Shown: positions 1 through 7,803 of the stretch, piece by piece
Position numbering within the stretch: position 1 is the stretch's first letter
Layout: every line of letters begins with the position of its first letter
From: Pedobacter sp. UBA1654
GTDB lineage: Bacteria; Bacteroidota; Bacteroidia; Sphingobacteriales; Sphingobacteriaceae
Assembly (NCBI GenBank): GCA_002320935.1
Contig: DCLG01000090.1
Location: 13,532 to 32,444 of the forward strand
Direction: 5' to 3'
DNA: 18,913 bases
Made by a program: the position numbers and the translations under genes
Notes under the pieces: generated by a model
Seen by the model: only the letters and a program-made list of their open reading frames with translations
Told to the model about the DNA's origin: nothing
Databases searched by the model: none

Positions 1-2
1 GG

Positions 3-296
3 AGTGGTAGAGCATTAAACTTGATGGAAGATGAAACCGATCCTCAAGGTGCAATGTTGCCGTCTTATCAAACTTATGTAGATTCTACAGAAGTAAGTAC
101 TACACCACAAACAGCAGCGACTAAAAGAAATTTAGTTGAAGCTTATAATGTGATTGCTGGTTTTGCTTCATATAAGAATGATAATGAGAAAGCAAGAACA
201 TATTGGAACAAAACCATAGCTATTGATCCACAGAATGCAACTGCCTTAGCTGGTATCAAATCGTTGTCTGGTGCTGCTAAAACAGCAAAAAAATAA
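3..296 (+). CDS. TPR-repeat protein, C-terminal part only (gene begins before the window)
   Basis: The frame is open to the left edge of the window, so this is the 3' end of a longer gene; the ATG at 21 is internal. The last 70 or so residues align by eye with the C-terminus of the next gene (about 40 of 70 identical), sharing an AATKR segment, an IAG segment, a KAR-YWNKT segment and a final DP...TA.AG.K turn. The terminal helix pair has the TPR form (an A-G-A helix, then EKAR.YWNK...DP). Function is unknown; TPR proteins are protein-binding scaffolds. Codons are mostly A/T-ending with many AAA and AGA, unlike the downstream paralogue, which may reflect stronger expression. The gene ends in a Lys-rich tail and is followed by a terminator. 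Confidence 0.8.
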   Translation, partial: SGRALNLMEDETDPQGAMLPSYQTYVDSTEVSTTPQTAATKRNLVEAYNVIAGFASYKNDNEKARTYWNKTIAIDPQNATALAGIKSLSGAAKTAKK

Positions 297-320
297 CGTT
301 AAATAATTCAATTCTTAGAA

Positions 321-349
321 GAGAATGCCATCCTGGCATTCTCTTTTTT
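321..349 (+). terminator. Intrinsic terminator after the first TPR gene
   Basis: A perfect 10-bp stem (321-330 with 334-343, GAGAATGCCA paired to its complement), a 3-base loop TCC, and a run of six T follow 24 bases after the stop codon. A-rich bases upstream can lengthen the stem by pairing with the T run. It separates the first TPR gene from the second, so the second probably has its own promoter. The remaining part of this 110-base gap (350-406) shows no convincing promoter match. Confidence 0.9.
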
Positions 350-406
350 GTTTCATAGGTATTGTGCTGGTACTAAAAAGGTCGGGCAATTAAATTCTTT
401 TAAGAA

Positions 407-2101
407 ATGAGTGTATATAGATGTGTTCTGACGGTGGGCATCCTTGCAATAAGCATGAGTCTTTCAGGACAAAGCTTAGATGATGTCCGTCGTGTGATTG
501 ATGCGGAACAGTATGAGTCGGCAAAGTCGATGCTCAAGACCCTGCTGATTAGCCAGGCGAAATCGGGAGATGCTTATTACAGTCTCGGTAGCGTGTATCT
601 GAAGACCGGTTACATAGATTCGGCCAGATCGACTTTTACTCAGGGTATTCGTGCTCAATCTAAAAATCCGCTGAACCATGTTGGACTGGGTGAGGTTGAG
701 CTCTATTCTGGTAACCCTTCGGGGGCAAGAATATATTTTGACAAAGCCTTAAACTTGAGTCCTAGGCGAAAATATGAGGCTCAACTGGCTGTCGGCGCAG
801 CATTTCTAGCATTGCCAAACCCAGCGCTGAACACGGCTTTACCGTATCTCCAAAAAGCAGACGAATTGGATAAAGCAGATAAGGATCCACGCATATTCCT
901 GGCGCTTGGGGATTACTTTGCTTTACAAAAGAACGATGCGGCAGCACTTGAGCAATACCACAAGGTGCATGGTATTGATTCGAATTTTTTGCGGGCAGGT
1001 GTTCAAATTGCGCGACTGTACATGAATACCGGGCAATTTAAAAAAGGAGATAGCGTGCTTAAAAATGTGTTGGCCGAACGTCCCAGCTATGGTCCAGCTT
1101 ACAAGTTAGCGTCAGAAACCTACAAGCAACGGTATCTAAGTGCTCCTGAAGATCGCAATGCAGCCATTCAGGCAGCATCATATTACCGCCAATACCTTGA
1201 GGTCACAGATGATTCTTTCGACTCGAGATTTAGGTTTGCCATGTTGCTTTATGAATTGAAAGACTTCCAAAGTTTAGAGCTGGAGTTATCTAAGTTGGGT
1301 ATGGTAGGTCCGACTCACCCTAAGTCGGCTATCGTATCACGATTAAGAGGTTATGCAAGCTATGAGAATGGCAATCACCCCGCTGCACTTCAGTATATGA
1401 ACATATTCTTCAACAGCATCGGAGATAAAGGTGGTATTTGTGCTATGGATCATACGTACATGAGTCTCATTCTGCAAAAGCTTAGGCAACCCGTTTTGGC
1501 ACTTGAGCATGCAACTATGGCAATTAAGCTGGATTCGGCTAGTACATTAGCCTTGGAGAACATCGCAAAGGCCTATTATCATGAACGTAACTGGGGAAGC
1601 ACAATTGAAAGTTACGAGCTGATCAGGAGTCTGAATGGCAAGCCGAAGGATGTGGCAGACGTCTCTTTGCACCATGGAACCGCTTTGTTTTTAAAGTATG
1701 TAGAAGCCTTTAACCGTCGCGAAAGCCCGGCTATCAACTTGCTTTCACAAGCTACAGCATTGTTTGATGAGGCATTGAAACATTTGCCTGGACAAGCGGC
1801 GGCACATCTCTGGAATGCCCGTACACTGTTGTTAATGGAAGATGTGCCGCAATCCCGCATGTTAATGGTGTCATCATATCAGGCCTACATCGACGCAACA
1901 GAACGGAGCATAGCAGTACAGTCAGCAGCTACGAAAAGAAGCCTTATAGAGGTTTGTAATGCGATTGCAGGGCATGCTTATGCAGGGAACGACCGAGAAA
2001 AAGCTCGTGTGTATTGGAATAAGACGCTGTTTTTAGACCCGATGGATCCCACAGCTATTGCGGGTCTAAAGGCTATAACTGGTTCAGCAAGAAACCGGTA
2101 A
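407..2101 (+). CDS. TPR-repeat protein, probably exported or periplasmic; tandem paralogue of the preceding gene
   Basis: A 564-residue protein. Residues 1-22 look like a Sec signal peptide: a basic residue at position 5, a hydrophobic core VLTVGILAISMSL, then SGQ; there is no lipobox Cys at the junction. The rest is helical repeat, with TPR-like units near residues 54-87, 88-121, 163-195, 196-229, 377-408 and 513-550, seen from recurring Y..LG..Y...G....A...F..A and KA...P patterns. No catalytic motif is recognised. Its C-terminus matches the upstream gene fragment, so the pair arose by tandem duplication. Codon use is more mixed (CGT, CGC, GCG, TCG) than in the upstream copy, suggesting weaker selection for expression. 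It ends 70 bases before nuoA, with nothing in its sequence linking it to complex I. A role as a periplasmic scaffold is a guess from the fold. Confidence 0.8.
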   Translation: MSVYRCVLTVGILAISMSLSGQSLDDVRRVIDAEQYESAKSMLKTLLISQAKSGDAYYSLGSVYLKTGYIDSARSTFTQGIRAQSKNPLNHVGLGEVELYSGNPSGARIYFDKALNLSPRRKYEAQLAVGAAFLALPNPALNTALPYLQKADELDKADKDPRIFLALGDYFALQKNDAAALEQYHKVHGIDSNFLRAGVQIARLYMNTGQFKKGDSVLKNVLAERPSYGPAYKLASETYKQRYLSAPEDRNAAIQAASYYRQYLEVTDDSFDSRFRFAMLLYELKDFQSLELELSKLGMVGPTHPKSAIVSRLRGYASYENGNHPAALQYMNIFFNSIGDKGGICAMDHTYMSLILQKLRQPVLALEHATMAIKLDSASTLALENIAKAYYHERNWGSTIESYELIRSLNGKPKDVADVSLHHGTALFLKYVEAFNRRESPAINLLSQATALFDEALKHLPGQAAAHLWNARTLLLMEDVPQSRMLMVSSYQAYIDATERSIAVQSAATKRSLIEVCNAIAGHAYAGNDREKARVYWNKTLFLDPMDPTAIAGLKAITGSARNR

Positions 2102-2126
2102 ATAATTTAGAAAATTAACAAGTAAG

Positions 2127-2156
2127 TTGTTATCCTGCCATTTTATTTTATTTTTG
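2127..2156 (+). promoter_or_regulatory. Candidate Bacteroidota-type promoter for the nuo operon
   Basis: TTG at 2127-2129 and TATTTTTG at 2149-2156 match the Bacteroidota -33 (TTG/TTTG) and -7 (TAnnTTTG) elements with a 19-base spacer, which is in the accepted range. The predicted start of transcription is about 2160, only 6-12 bases before either nuoA start codon, so the leader would be very short. The stretch is T-rich, so a chance match cannot be excluded. No terminator is seen between the TPR gene and this site, so read-through from the TPR gene is also possible. Confidence 0.5.
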
Positions 2157-2171
2157 TCTCAAAGCATGCTT

Positions 2172-2543
2172 ATGGAAACTCAAAGTGTACCCGTAGATTT
2201 TTTACCAATTATATTCCAGGTCATCGTAGCGATTGGATTCGTGGTTGTAACCCTGATTGCAACCCATTATTTAGGTCCGAGTAGGAAAACAGCCGACAAA
2301 CTATCCACTTTCGAAGCTGGAATTAAAGTTGTGGGAAATGCCCGGCAGCCGTTTTCAATCAAGTATTTTCTTGTGGCGATTCTTTTCGTGCTTTTTGACG
2401 TAGAAGTGATCTTCATGTATCCCTGGGCTGTTAATTTCAGGGAACTTGGTATGGATGGAATGATCGAAATGTTCATCTTTATGGGTACCCTTTTACTAGG
2501 TTTTATATACGTGATTAAGAAGAAGGCATTGGACTGGAACTAA
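2172..2543 (+). CDS. nuoA: NADH-quinone oxidoreductase subunit A
   Basis: NuoA is a small membrane subunit of complex I at the junction of the quinone site and the proton-pumping arm (ND3 homologue). The 123-residue product has three hydrophobic segments (about 10-33, 63-83, 97-117) and the family core FEAG, GNARQPFSIKYF, VLFDVEVIFMYPWAV at about 48-86. The residue at the mitochondrial ND3 loop Cys position is Ala, which is not unusual in bacteria. The start at 2172 gives METQ..., which fits the usual short N-terminus; an in-frame ATG at 2166 would add only Met-Leu. A TTG at 2127 would lie inside the candidate promoter and is unlikely. It is first in the nuo cluster and is separated from nuoB by an unusual 105-base gap holding a terminator-like hairpin. 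Confidence 0.95.
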   Translation: METQSVPVDFLPIIFQVIVAIGFVVVTLIATHYLGPSRKTADKLSTFEAGIKVVGNARQPFSIKYFLVAILFVLFDVEVIFMYPWAVNFRELGMDGMIEMFIFMGTLLLGFIYVIKKKALDWN

Positions 2544-2546
2544 GCT

Positions 2547-2565
2547 ATTTAGATTCTTTCTAAAT
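2547..2565 (+). other. Short AU-rich stem-loop just after nuoA
   Basis: ATTTAGA (2547-2553) pairs with TCTAAAT (2559-2565) around a 5-base loop, giving a 7-bp stem four bases after the nuoA stop codon. It has no T run, so it is not a terminator by itself. It could protect the 3' end of a nuoA message, or be a chance hairpin in AT-rich DNA. Confidence 0.35.
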
Positions 2566-2576
2566 CAGGCCAACAT

Positions 2577-2606
2577 TATGTAAATTCCTCTATTATTGTA
2601 GATTTG
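2577..2606 (+). promoter_or_regulatory. Candidate internal promoter before nuoB
   Basis: TAGATTTG at 2599-2606 is a full match to the Bacteroidota -7 element TAnnTTTG. A weak -33 candidate, TATG (2577-2580), lies 18 bases upstream. Transcription would start near 2610, at the very start of the terminator-like hairpin that begins at 2608, giving a leader of about 40 bases before the nuoB ATG at 2649. The -7 match is convincing; the -33 match is not, so confidence is moderate at best. Confidence 0.4.
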
Positions 2607-2607
2607 T

Positions 2608-2640
2608 AGTTCATTCTTTGTCGGAATGAACTTTTTTTTT
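2608..2640 (+). terminator. Terminator-like hairpin between nuoA and nuoB
   Basis: AGTTCATTC (2608-2616) pairs perfectly with GAATGAACT (2624-2632) across a 7-base loop, and nine T run from 2632 to 2640. By form this is an intrinsic terminator, yet it sits inside the nuo cluster, 65 bases after nuoA and 8 bases before the nuoB start. It may attenuate read-through from the nuoA promoter, or serve as a 5' stem-loop on messages that begin at the adjacent promoter-like site. Confidence 0.7.
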
Positions 2641-2648
2641 GTTAGATC

Positions 2649-3191
2649 ATGAGTGAAATCAATATCGTAAACGCCCCTCCGGGCATAGAAGGATCTGGCT
2701 TCTTTGCCACATCCTTCGATAAAGTCATTGGATTGGCTCGTTCCCACTCTTTGTGGCCGCTGCCATTTGCGACCTCGTGCTGTGGCATTGAATTCATGGC
2801 GACAATGGGTTCGCACTACGATTTCGGCAGATTCGGTTCCGAGCGTTTGAGTTTTTCTCCACGTCAGGCGGATTTGTTGATGGTTATGGGAACTATTGCA
2901 AAAAAAATGAGTCCTGTGCTGAAGCAGGTTTATCTGCAGATGGCCGAGCCGCGTTGGGTTATGGCCGTGGGTGCATGTGCTTCAAGCGGAGGTATATTTG
3001 ATACCTACTCCGTGCTGCAGGGGATTGATGAAATTATTCCTGTAGACGTATATGTTCCAGGTTGTCCTCCTCGTCCTGAAGCAATCTTAGACGGTTTTGG
3101 AAAGATACAAGAGCTGGTGCGGAATGAGTCTGGCAGAAGACGTGATTCTCCGGAATATAAAGAATTGTTAGCCTCATACGGAATTTTATAA
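2649..3191 (+). CDS. nuoB: NADH-quinone oxidoreductase subunit B
   Basis: NuoB carries the terminal [4Fe-4S] cluster N2, which passes electrons to quinone; it sits at the interface of the peripheral and membrane arms (PSST homologue). The 180-residue protein shows all four N2 ligands: adjacent Cys44-Cys45 in ATSCCGIEFM, Cys110 in AVGACASSGG and Cys139 in YVPGCPPRPE. The segments RFGSERLSFSPRQADLLMV and the basic PRW loop are typical of the family. The start ATG at 2649 follows the T run of the upstream hairpin by 8 bases, with no Shine-Dalgarno. Its stop codon shares one base with the nuoC start (TAATG), indicating coupled translation. Confidence 0.97.
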   Translation: MSEINIVNAPPGIEGSGFFATSFDKVIGLARSHSLWPLPFATSCCGIEFMATMGSHYDFGRFGSERLSFSPRQADLLMVMGTIAKKMSPVLKQVYLQMAEPRWVMAVGACASSGGIFDTYSVLQGIDEIIPVDVYVPGCPPRPEAILDGFGKIQELVRNESGRRRDSPEYKELLASYGIL

Positions 3192-3694
3192 TGACAGAAG
3201 AGACGAACCACAATCTAATACAACTACTAAGCACTGAATTTGGGAATCGTGTTACGAATGTAGATGAGCCTTATGGCTTATTAACTGTAGAAACGGGTAA
3301 AGAAGATATTATTGAAGTGCTAACTTTTCTCAAAACTGATTCCCGTACGAACTTTCATTTCTTGACTGATATTACTGCGGTGCATTATCCAGAGCTGCCG
3401 AATGGCCTTGCGGTTGTTTACCACTTGCATAATATGGTTGACAAGGTGCGAATCAGGATTAAAGTTTATCTGAATACACAAAGCCCCAATATTCCAACTG
3501 CGTCAAACTTATGGAATGGTGCGAATTGGATGGAGCGGGAGACTTACGATCTATTCGGGGTGCTCTTTGATGGCCACCCGGATTTGCGCCGCATTTTGAA
3601 TATGGATGAGCTTGGCGTGCATCCGATGTTAAAACAATACCCCCTTGAAGATCCTAACCGGGTGGACAAGAAAGATGAATATTTTGGCAGATAA
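3191..3694 (+). CDS. nuoC: NADH-quinone oxidoreductase subunit C
   Basis: NuoC is a peripheral-arm subunit without cofactor that packs against NuoD (30-kDa/NDUFS3 homologue). The 167-residue protein carries the family signature ERETYDLFGVLFDGHPDLRR at about 115-134, followed by the usual YPLEDPNR end. It is a separate gene, not the fused NuoCD of Escherichia coli. The start overlaps the nuoB stop by one base, and two bases separate it from nuoD, so nuoB-C-D form a tightly coupled unit. The N-terminal part (to about residue 55) is less conserved, as is normal for this subunit. Confidence 0.96.
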   Translation: MTEETNHNLIQLLSTEFGNRVTNVDEPYGLLTVETGKEDIIEVLTFLKTDSRTNFHFLTDITAVHYPELPNGLAVVYHLHNMVDKVRIRIKVYLNTQSPNIPTASNLWNGANWMERETYDLFGVLFDGHPDLRRILNMDELGVHPMLKQYPLEDPNRVDKKDEYFGR

Positions 3695-3696
3695 CT

Positions 3697-4911
3697 ATGG
3701 TACACAACCGACCAGTATTAACAGATAATGATCCGCAAAGTGAGTTGGTGACCCTGAATCTAGGACCAACCCACCCTGCAACACATGGAGTGTTTCAAAA
3801 CATACTTCAGCTTGATGGTGAGCGCATCGTAAGTGGCGTTTCTACCATTGGGTATATCCACCGGGCTTTTGAGAAAATTGCTGAACATCGTCCATTTTAC
3901 CAGATTACTCCTTTGACTGACCGTTTGAACTATTGTTCTTCGCCGATCAACAACATGGGCTGGCATATGACAGTTGAAAAGCTCCTAAATATAAAAATGC
4001 CTAAGCGGGTAGATTATCTGCGTGTGATCGTAATGGAGCTTGCACGGATCTCTGATCACATTATCTGCAACACTATTATCGCACAGGATACAGGTGCGAC
4101 AACCACTTTCCTTTACTTGTTTCAGTTCCGTGAACACATTTATGAGATCTATGAGGAAATTTGCGGTGCAAGACTAACGACTAATATCGGACGTATAGGC
4201 GGATTTGAACGTGACTTCAATGATATTGCTTTTGCAAAGATCCATAAATTCCTCAAGGACTTCCCTGTCGCATTAAGGGAGTTTGAAAGTCTGCTAAACC
4301 GCAACAGGATTTTCATTGACCGTACCGCAGGAGTGGCAGCCGTTACACCAGAGCAGGCACTGGATTTTAGCTGGACCGGGCCGTTATTGCGGGCTACAGG
4401 TATAGACTACGATGTAAGGATTAGTGAGCCATATTCATCTTACCAGGATTTCGATTTTGAGATCCCCGTTGGTACAAGCGGCGATATCTATGATCGTTTT
4501 CTGGTGCGTAATGAAGAGATGTGGCAAAGTGTTCGCCTGATTGAGCAAGCCTTAGAAAAAATTAAACAGGAGCCTGCCGGAATTTTCCATGCCGACGTGC
4601 CTGATTTTTACCTGCCTCCTAAAGAAGAGGTTTACAACAACATGGAAGCATTAATTTACCATTTCAAAATCGTAATGGGTGAAATCGATGCACCTAAGGC
4701 AGAAGTTTACCATGCTGTGGAAGGTGGTAACGGTGAGCTGGGTTTTTACCTGATTAACGATGGTGGACGTACTCCATATCGTTTGCACTTCAGACGGCCG
4801 AGTTTTATAAATTATCAAATGTATGCACCCATGAGCAAAGGTATGCTGCTTTCAGATGCCATTATTAACATGAGTAGTATGAATATAATTGCTGGAGAAT
4901 TAGATGCTTAA
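3697..4911 (+). CDS. nuoD: NADH-quinone oxidoreductase subunit D
   Basis: NuoD (49-kDa homologue) forms the quinone-reduction pocket with NuoB. The 404-residue protein is typical in length for an unfused NuoD. The quinone-site residues are visible: His30 in GPTHPATHG and Tyr79 in DRLNYCSS, equivalent to His38 and Tyr87 of Thermus Nqo4 (correspondence from memory of the family). Other family blocks are TNIGRIGGFERDF, NRIFIDRTAGV, and the C-terminal GELGFYLINDGG...YRLHFRRPSF...MSKGMLLSDAI...GELDA. As in other complex I members, the NiFe-hydrogenase Cys ligands are absent. Its end overlaps nuoE by 8 bases. Confidence 0.97.
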   Translation: MVHNRPVLTDNDPQSELVTLNLGPTHPATHGVFQNILQLDGERIVSGVSTIGYIHRAFEKIAEHRPFYQITPLTDRLNYCSSPINNMGWHMTVEKLLNIKMPKRVDYLRVIVMELARISDHIICNTIIAQDTGATTTFLYLFQFREHIYEIYEEICGARLTTNIGRIGGFERDFNDIAFAKIHKFLKDFPVALREFESLLNRNRIFIDRTAGVAAVTPEQALDFSWTGPLLRATGIDYDVRISEPYSSYQDFDFEIPVGTSGDIYDRFLVRNEEMWQSVRLIEQALEKIKQEPAGIFHADVPDFYLPPKEEVYNNMEALIYHFKIVMGEIDAPKAEVYHAVEGGNGELGFYLINDGGRTPYRLHFRRPSFINYQMYAPMSKGMLLSDAIINMSSMNIIAGELDA

Positions 4912-5416
4912 AGTAGAAGAACAACAACCTGAAGTATTTCCGGAAACTTTGATTGCAAAGTTCGATGAAATCATTGGCAGATATCCTGAAGGCAAACAGA
5001 AGTCGGCTTTGCTGCCGATGTTACATGAGGTACAAGCTGTTTTCGGCTGGCTGAGCGTGCCTGCTATGGACAAGGTGGCAGCACATCTTGGGATCATGCC
5101 AATTGAGGTCTACGAAGTTGCCTCTTTTTATACCATGTACTTCCTTAAGCCGCAGGGTAAATATGTACTTGAAGTTTGCAGGACCGGGCCATGTTGCCTT
5201 GTTGGCGCAGAGAAAGTAATGGGTCATATTGAAAATACGCTTGGTGTTAAGGAAAATGAAGTTACTCCGGATGGACTTTTCAGCTGGAGAGGTGTAGAGT
5301 GCCTGGCGGCATGTGGCTTCGGACCTGTGCTGCAAATAGGGCCAGAATACACTTTCTATGAAAACCTGAATGAGGAAAAGGTAGATCGATTAATCCAAGA
5401 CTTACGAAATAAATAA
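4904..5416 (+). CDS. nuoE: NADH-quinone oxidoreductase subunit E
   Basis: NuoE (24-kDa homologue) holds the [2Fe-2S] cluster N1a in the NADH-input module. The 170-residue product has the ligands in the expected form: Cys92-x4-Cys97 (VCRTGPC) and Cys133-x3-Cys137 (ECLAAC), preceded by the conserved helical block containing EVYEVASFYTMYF near 68-80. The thioredoxin-like domain starts at about residue 86. The start ATG lies inside the last codons of nuoD (8-base overlap, different frame), and the stop shares one base with nuoF (TAATG), so translation of D-E-F is probably coupled. Confidence 0.97.
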   Translation: MLKVEEQQPEVFPETLIAKFDEIIGRYPEGKQKSALLPMLHEVQAVFGWLSVPAMDKVAAHLGIMPIEVYEVASFYTMYFLKPQGKYVLEVCRTGPCCLVGAEKVMGHIENTLGVKENEVTPDGLFSWRGVECLAACGFGPVLQIGPEYTFYENLNEEKVDRLIQDLRNK

Positions 5417-6774
5417 TGGGTCGTAAACTATTATTAGAACATATAAACGTACCAGGCATCAATACATTTGATGTTTACCGCCAGAAAGGTGGCTATCGTG
5501 CTGTAGAAAAGGCTTTGAAGATGACTCCTGATGAAGTTGTGGAGGAAGTTAAGAAGTCTGGTTTACGTGGGCGCGGCGGTGCAGGTTTCCCAACCGGTAT
5601 GAAGTGGAGCTTCCTGGCTAAACCGGAAGGTGTACCACGTTACCTGGTTTGCAATGCTGATGAATCGGAGCCTGGAACTTTTAAGGACAGATATTTGATG
5701 ACACATATTCCGCATGCTTTAATTGAAGGCATGATTGTGTCCAGCTTTGCGCTTGGCGCAAATACATCATACATCTACGTTCGTGGTGAAATGATGCCAC
5801 AAGTACGGATTTTAGAACGTGCCATTGCGGAAGCCAAAAATGCCGGTTATCTTGGGAAGAACATCCTGGGATCTGGCTACGATCTGGAGCTGTATGTACA
5901 GCCGGGTGGTGGTGCCTACATCTGCGGTGAAGAAACCGCATTGTTGGAATCGCTTGAAGGTAAACGGGGAAACCCAAGGATTAAACCGCCATTTCCTGCA
6001 ATTGCTGGTCTTTATGGTTGTCCGACGGTGGTGAACAATGTAGAGTCTATTGCGGCTACGGTTCCGATTATCAATGATGGTGGTGAAGAATATGCAAAAA
6101 TAGGCATCGGAAGAAGCACTGGAACTAAGCTGATATCAGCCTCTGGTAATCTGGTTCGTCCAGGTGTCTATGAAATTGAACTAGGACTTCCAGTTGAGGA
6201 ATTTATCTATTCAGATGAATACTGTGGAGGTATTGCGAACGGAAAGAGGCTTAAAGCTACCGTAGCAGGCGGTTCTTCAGTTCCGGTATTACCAGCAAAT
6301 CTCACGCTAAAACTTGCAAACGGCGATCCGCGGCTCATGAGTTATGAAGGGCTGTCGGAAGGCGGTTTTGTAACCGGTACGATGATGGGCTCCGGCGGCT
6401 TTATTGCCTTCGATGAGGACCAGTGCATGGTTCGGAACACCTGGAATTTCGCACGTTTCTATTCACATGAAAGTTGTGGACAATGTTCTCCCTGCCGAGA
6501 AGGAACAGGCTGGATGGAAAAAATTCTCCGGAAAATTGAATTTGGTGAGGGTAAAATGAGCGACATAGATCTTTTGGTGGACGTCGCTAAAAAAATAGAA
6601 GGCAACACCATCTGTCCCCTTGGAGATGCAGCAGCATGGCCTGTGGCAAGTGCAATAAGGCATTTCAGAGATGAATTTGAGTGGCATGTTAAGGAGCCTG
6701 TAAAATGTTTGGAGACAAACTATGGCTTAGCAAACTATGCACAGCCTATTGCAAAAACAGAAGTTACTACATAA
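5416..6774 (+). CDS. nuoF: NADH-quinone oxidoreductase subunit F (NADH- and FMN-binding)
   Basis: NuoF (51-kDa homologue) oxidises NADH at its FMN and passes electrons through the [4Fe-4S] cluster N3. The 452-residue protein shows the glycine-rich nucleotide region [10 protein letters not shown] (52-61), the FMN/NADH segment [20 protein letters not shown] (163-182), and N3 ligands Cys354, Cys357 and Cys360 ([12 protein letters not shown]) plus Cys400 (NTICPLGD). Length and domain order match the family. A 24-base gap follows before nuoG; I see no promoter or hairpin in it. Confidence 0.98.
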   Translation: MGRKLLLEHINVPGINTFDVYRQKGGYRAVEKALKMTPDEVVEEVKKSGLRGRGGAGFPTGMKWSFLAKPEGVPRYLVCNADESEPGTFKDRYLMTHIPHALIEGMIVSSFALGANTSYIYVRGEMMPQVRILERAIAEAKNAGYLGKNILGSGYDLELYVQPGGGAYICGEETALLESLEGKRGNPRIKPPFPAIAGLYGCPTVVNNVESIAATVPIINDGGEEYAKIGIGRSTGTKLISASGNLVRPGVYEIELGLPVEEFIYSDEYCGGIANGKRLKATVAGGSSVPVLPANLTLKLANGDPRLMSYEGLSEGGFVTGTMMGSGGFIAFDEDQCMVRNTWNFARFYSHESCGQCSPCREGTGWMEKILRKIEFGEGKMSDIDLLVDVAKKIEGNTICPLGDAAAWPVASAIRHFRDEFEWHVKEPVKCLETNYGLANYAQPIAKTEVTT

Positions 6775-6798
6775 TTTAACCAAATACATATCATCAGT

Positions 6799-7803
6799 AT
6801 GAGTGATAAAGTTAAGGTGACTATAGACGGGATCACGGTAGAAGTGGAACCCGGAACGACAATATTGAATGCTGCGAGGCAAATTGGTGGAGACATCGTG
6901 CCGCCTGCAATGTGCTACTACTCCAAACTGGAAGGTAGTGGCGGTAAATGCCGGACGTGTATCGTTAAGGTGAGCAAAGGCTCCGAGAAAGATCCGCGTC
7001 CAATGCCGAAACTCGTTGCTTCATGCCGTACGACAGTAATGGATGGCATGGAGGTATTGAATATTACTTCTCCTGAGGTGATGGAAGCGCGTAGTGGTGT
7101 AGTGGAGATCCTATTGATCAATCACCCGCTTGATTGCCCGATCTGTGACCAGGCAGGGGAGTGTGATTTGCAGAACCTTACCTATGAGCATGGACTCCAG
7201 AAAACCAGGTATGAGTTTGAAAGGCGTACATTCGACCGCATTGATATAGGTGATAAGATTCAACTGCACATGAACAGGTGTATTCTTTGCTACCGTTGTG
7301 TGTTCCTGGCCGATCAAATTACAGAACAACGCGTCCATGGCGTGCTGAATCGAGGTGATCACTCAGAAATCTCAACCTACATTGAAAAAGCAGTAGACAA
7401 TGACTTCTCCGGTAATGTCATTGATGTTTGTCCTGTTGGCGCACTAACCGACAAAACTTTCCGTTTCAGAAACCGCGTTTGGTTTACCAAGCCTATCGAT
7501 GCACATCGCGATTGTCCGACCTGTACGGGTAAGGTGACACTTTGGTACAAAGGAGCAGATGTTTTGCGTGTAACTGCACGCAAGGATGTTTATGGTGAGG
7601 TGGAGGATTTTATTTGCAACACTTGCCGTTTTGATAAAAAGCAGACCGCAGATTGGGTGTTGGAACATCCAACCCACATCAGTGATGCATCGGTTATTGC
7701 ATCGAATCACTATGAAACGTTACAGCCCTTGCCAGTTATTCAGGTTAATCCTAAACTGCAGGAAGCGAATAGAATAGAACTTGAAAAAACCAGTAAATTC
7801 TGA
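6799..7803 (+). CDS. nuoG: NADH-quinone oxidoreductase subunit G, short form
   Basis: NuoG carries the electron chain from the NADH module towards NuoI. This product has only 334 residues against roughly 700-900 in classical NuoG. All N-terminal clusters are intact: [2Fe-2S] N1b ligands Cys39, Cys51, Cys54, Cys76; N5 ligands His109, Cys113, Cys116, Cys122; N4 ligands Cys161, Cys164, Cys167, Cys211. Beyond these is a pair of CxxC motifs (Cys239/Cys242 and Cys273/Cys276) where the extra cluster N7 would lie, but the canonical third Cys is Val246. The molybdopterin-oxidoreductase-like domain is missing. This is not a frameshift, because nuoH starts on the last base of the stop codon (TGATG). The C-terminal tail after about residue 285 resembles nothing I recognise. 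Confidence 0.93.
   Translation: MSDKVKVTIDGITVEVEPGTTILNAARQIGGDIVPPAMCYYSKLEGSGGKCRTCIVKVSKGSEKDPRPMPKLVASCRTTVMDGMEVLNITSPEVMEARSGVVEILLINHPLDCPICDQAGECDLQNLTYEHGLQKTRYEFERRTFDRIDIGDKIQLHMNRCILCYRCVFLADQITEQRVHGVLNRGDHSEISTYIEKAVDNDFSGNVIDVCPVGALTDKTFRFRNRVWFTKPIDAHRDCPTCTGKVTLWYKGADVLRVTARKDVYGEVEDFICNTCRFDKKQTADWVLEHPTHISDASVIASNHYETLQPLPVIQVNPKLQEANRIELEKTSKF

Noticed and set aside
350..406. A promoter before the second TPR gene
   Set aside because: TAAATTCT at 391-398 matches only part of TAnnTTTG, and the nearest upstream TTG (362-364) is 26 bases away, outside the usual spacing.
2127..2171. A TTG start at 2127 giving a longer NuoA
   Set aside because: It would place the start inside the candidate promoter and add residues not seen in the family; ATG codons at 2166 and 2172 fit better.
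6799..7803. A frameshifted or broken nuoG
   Set aside because: The stop codon shares a base with the nuoH start and nuoH is intact from its first residue, so there is no remnant of a C-terminal NuoG domain; the short form appears natural.
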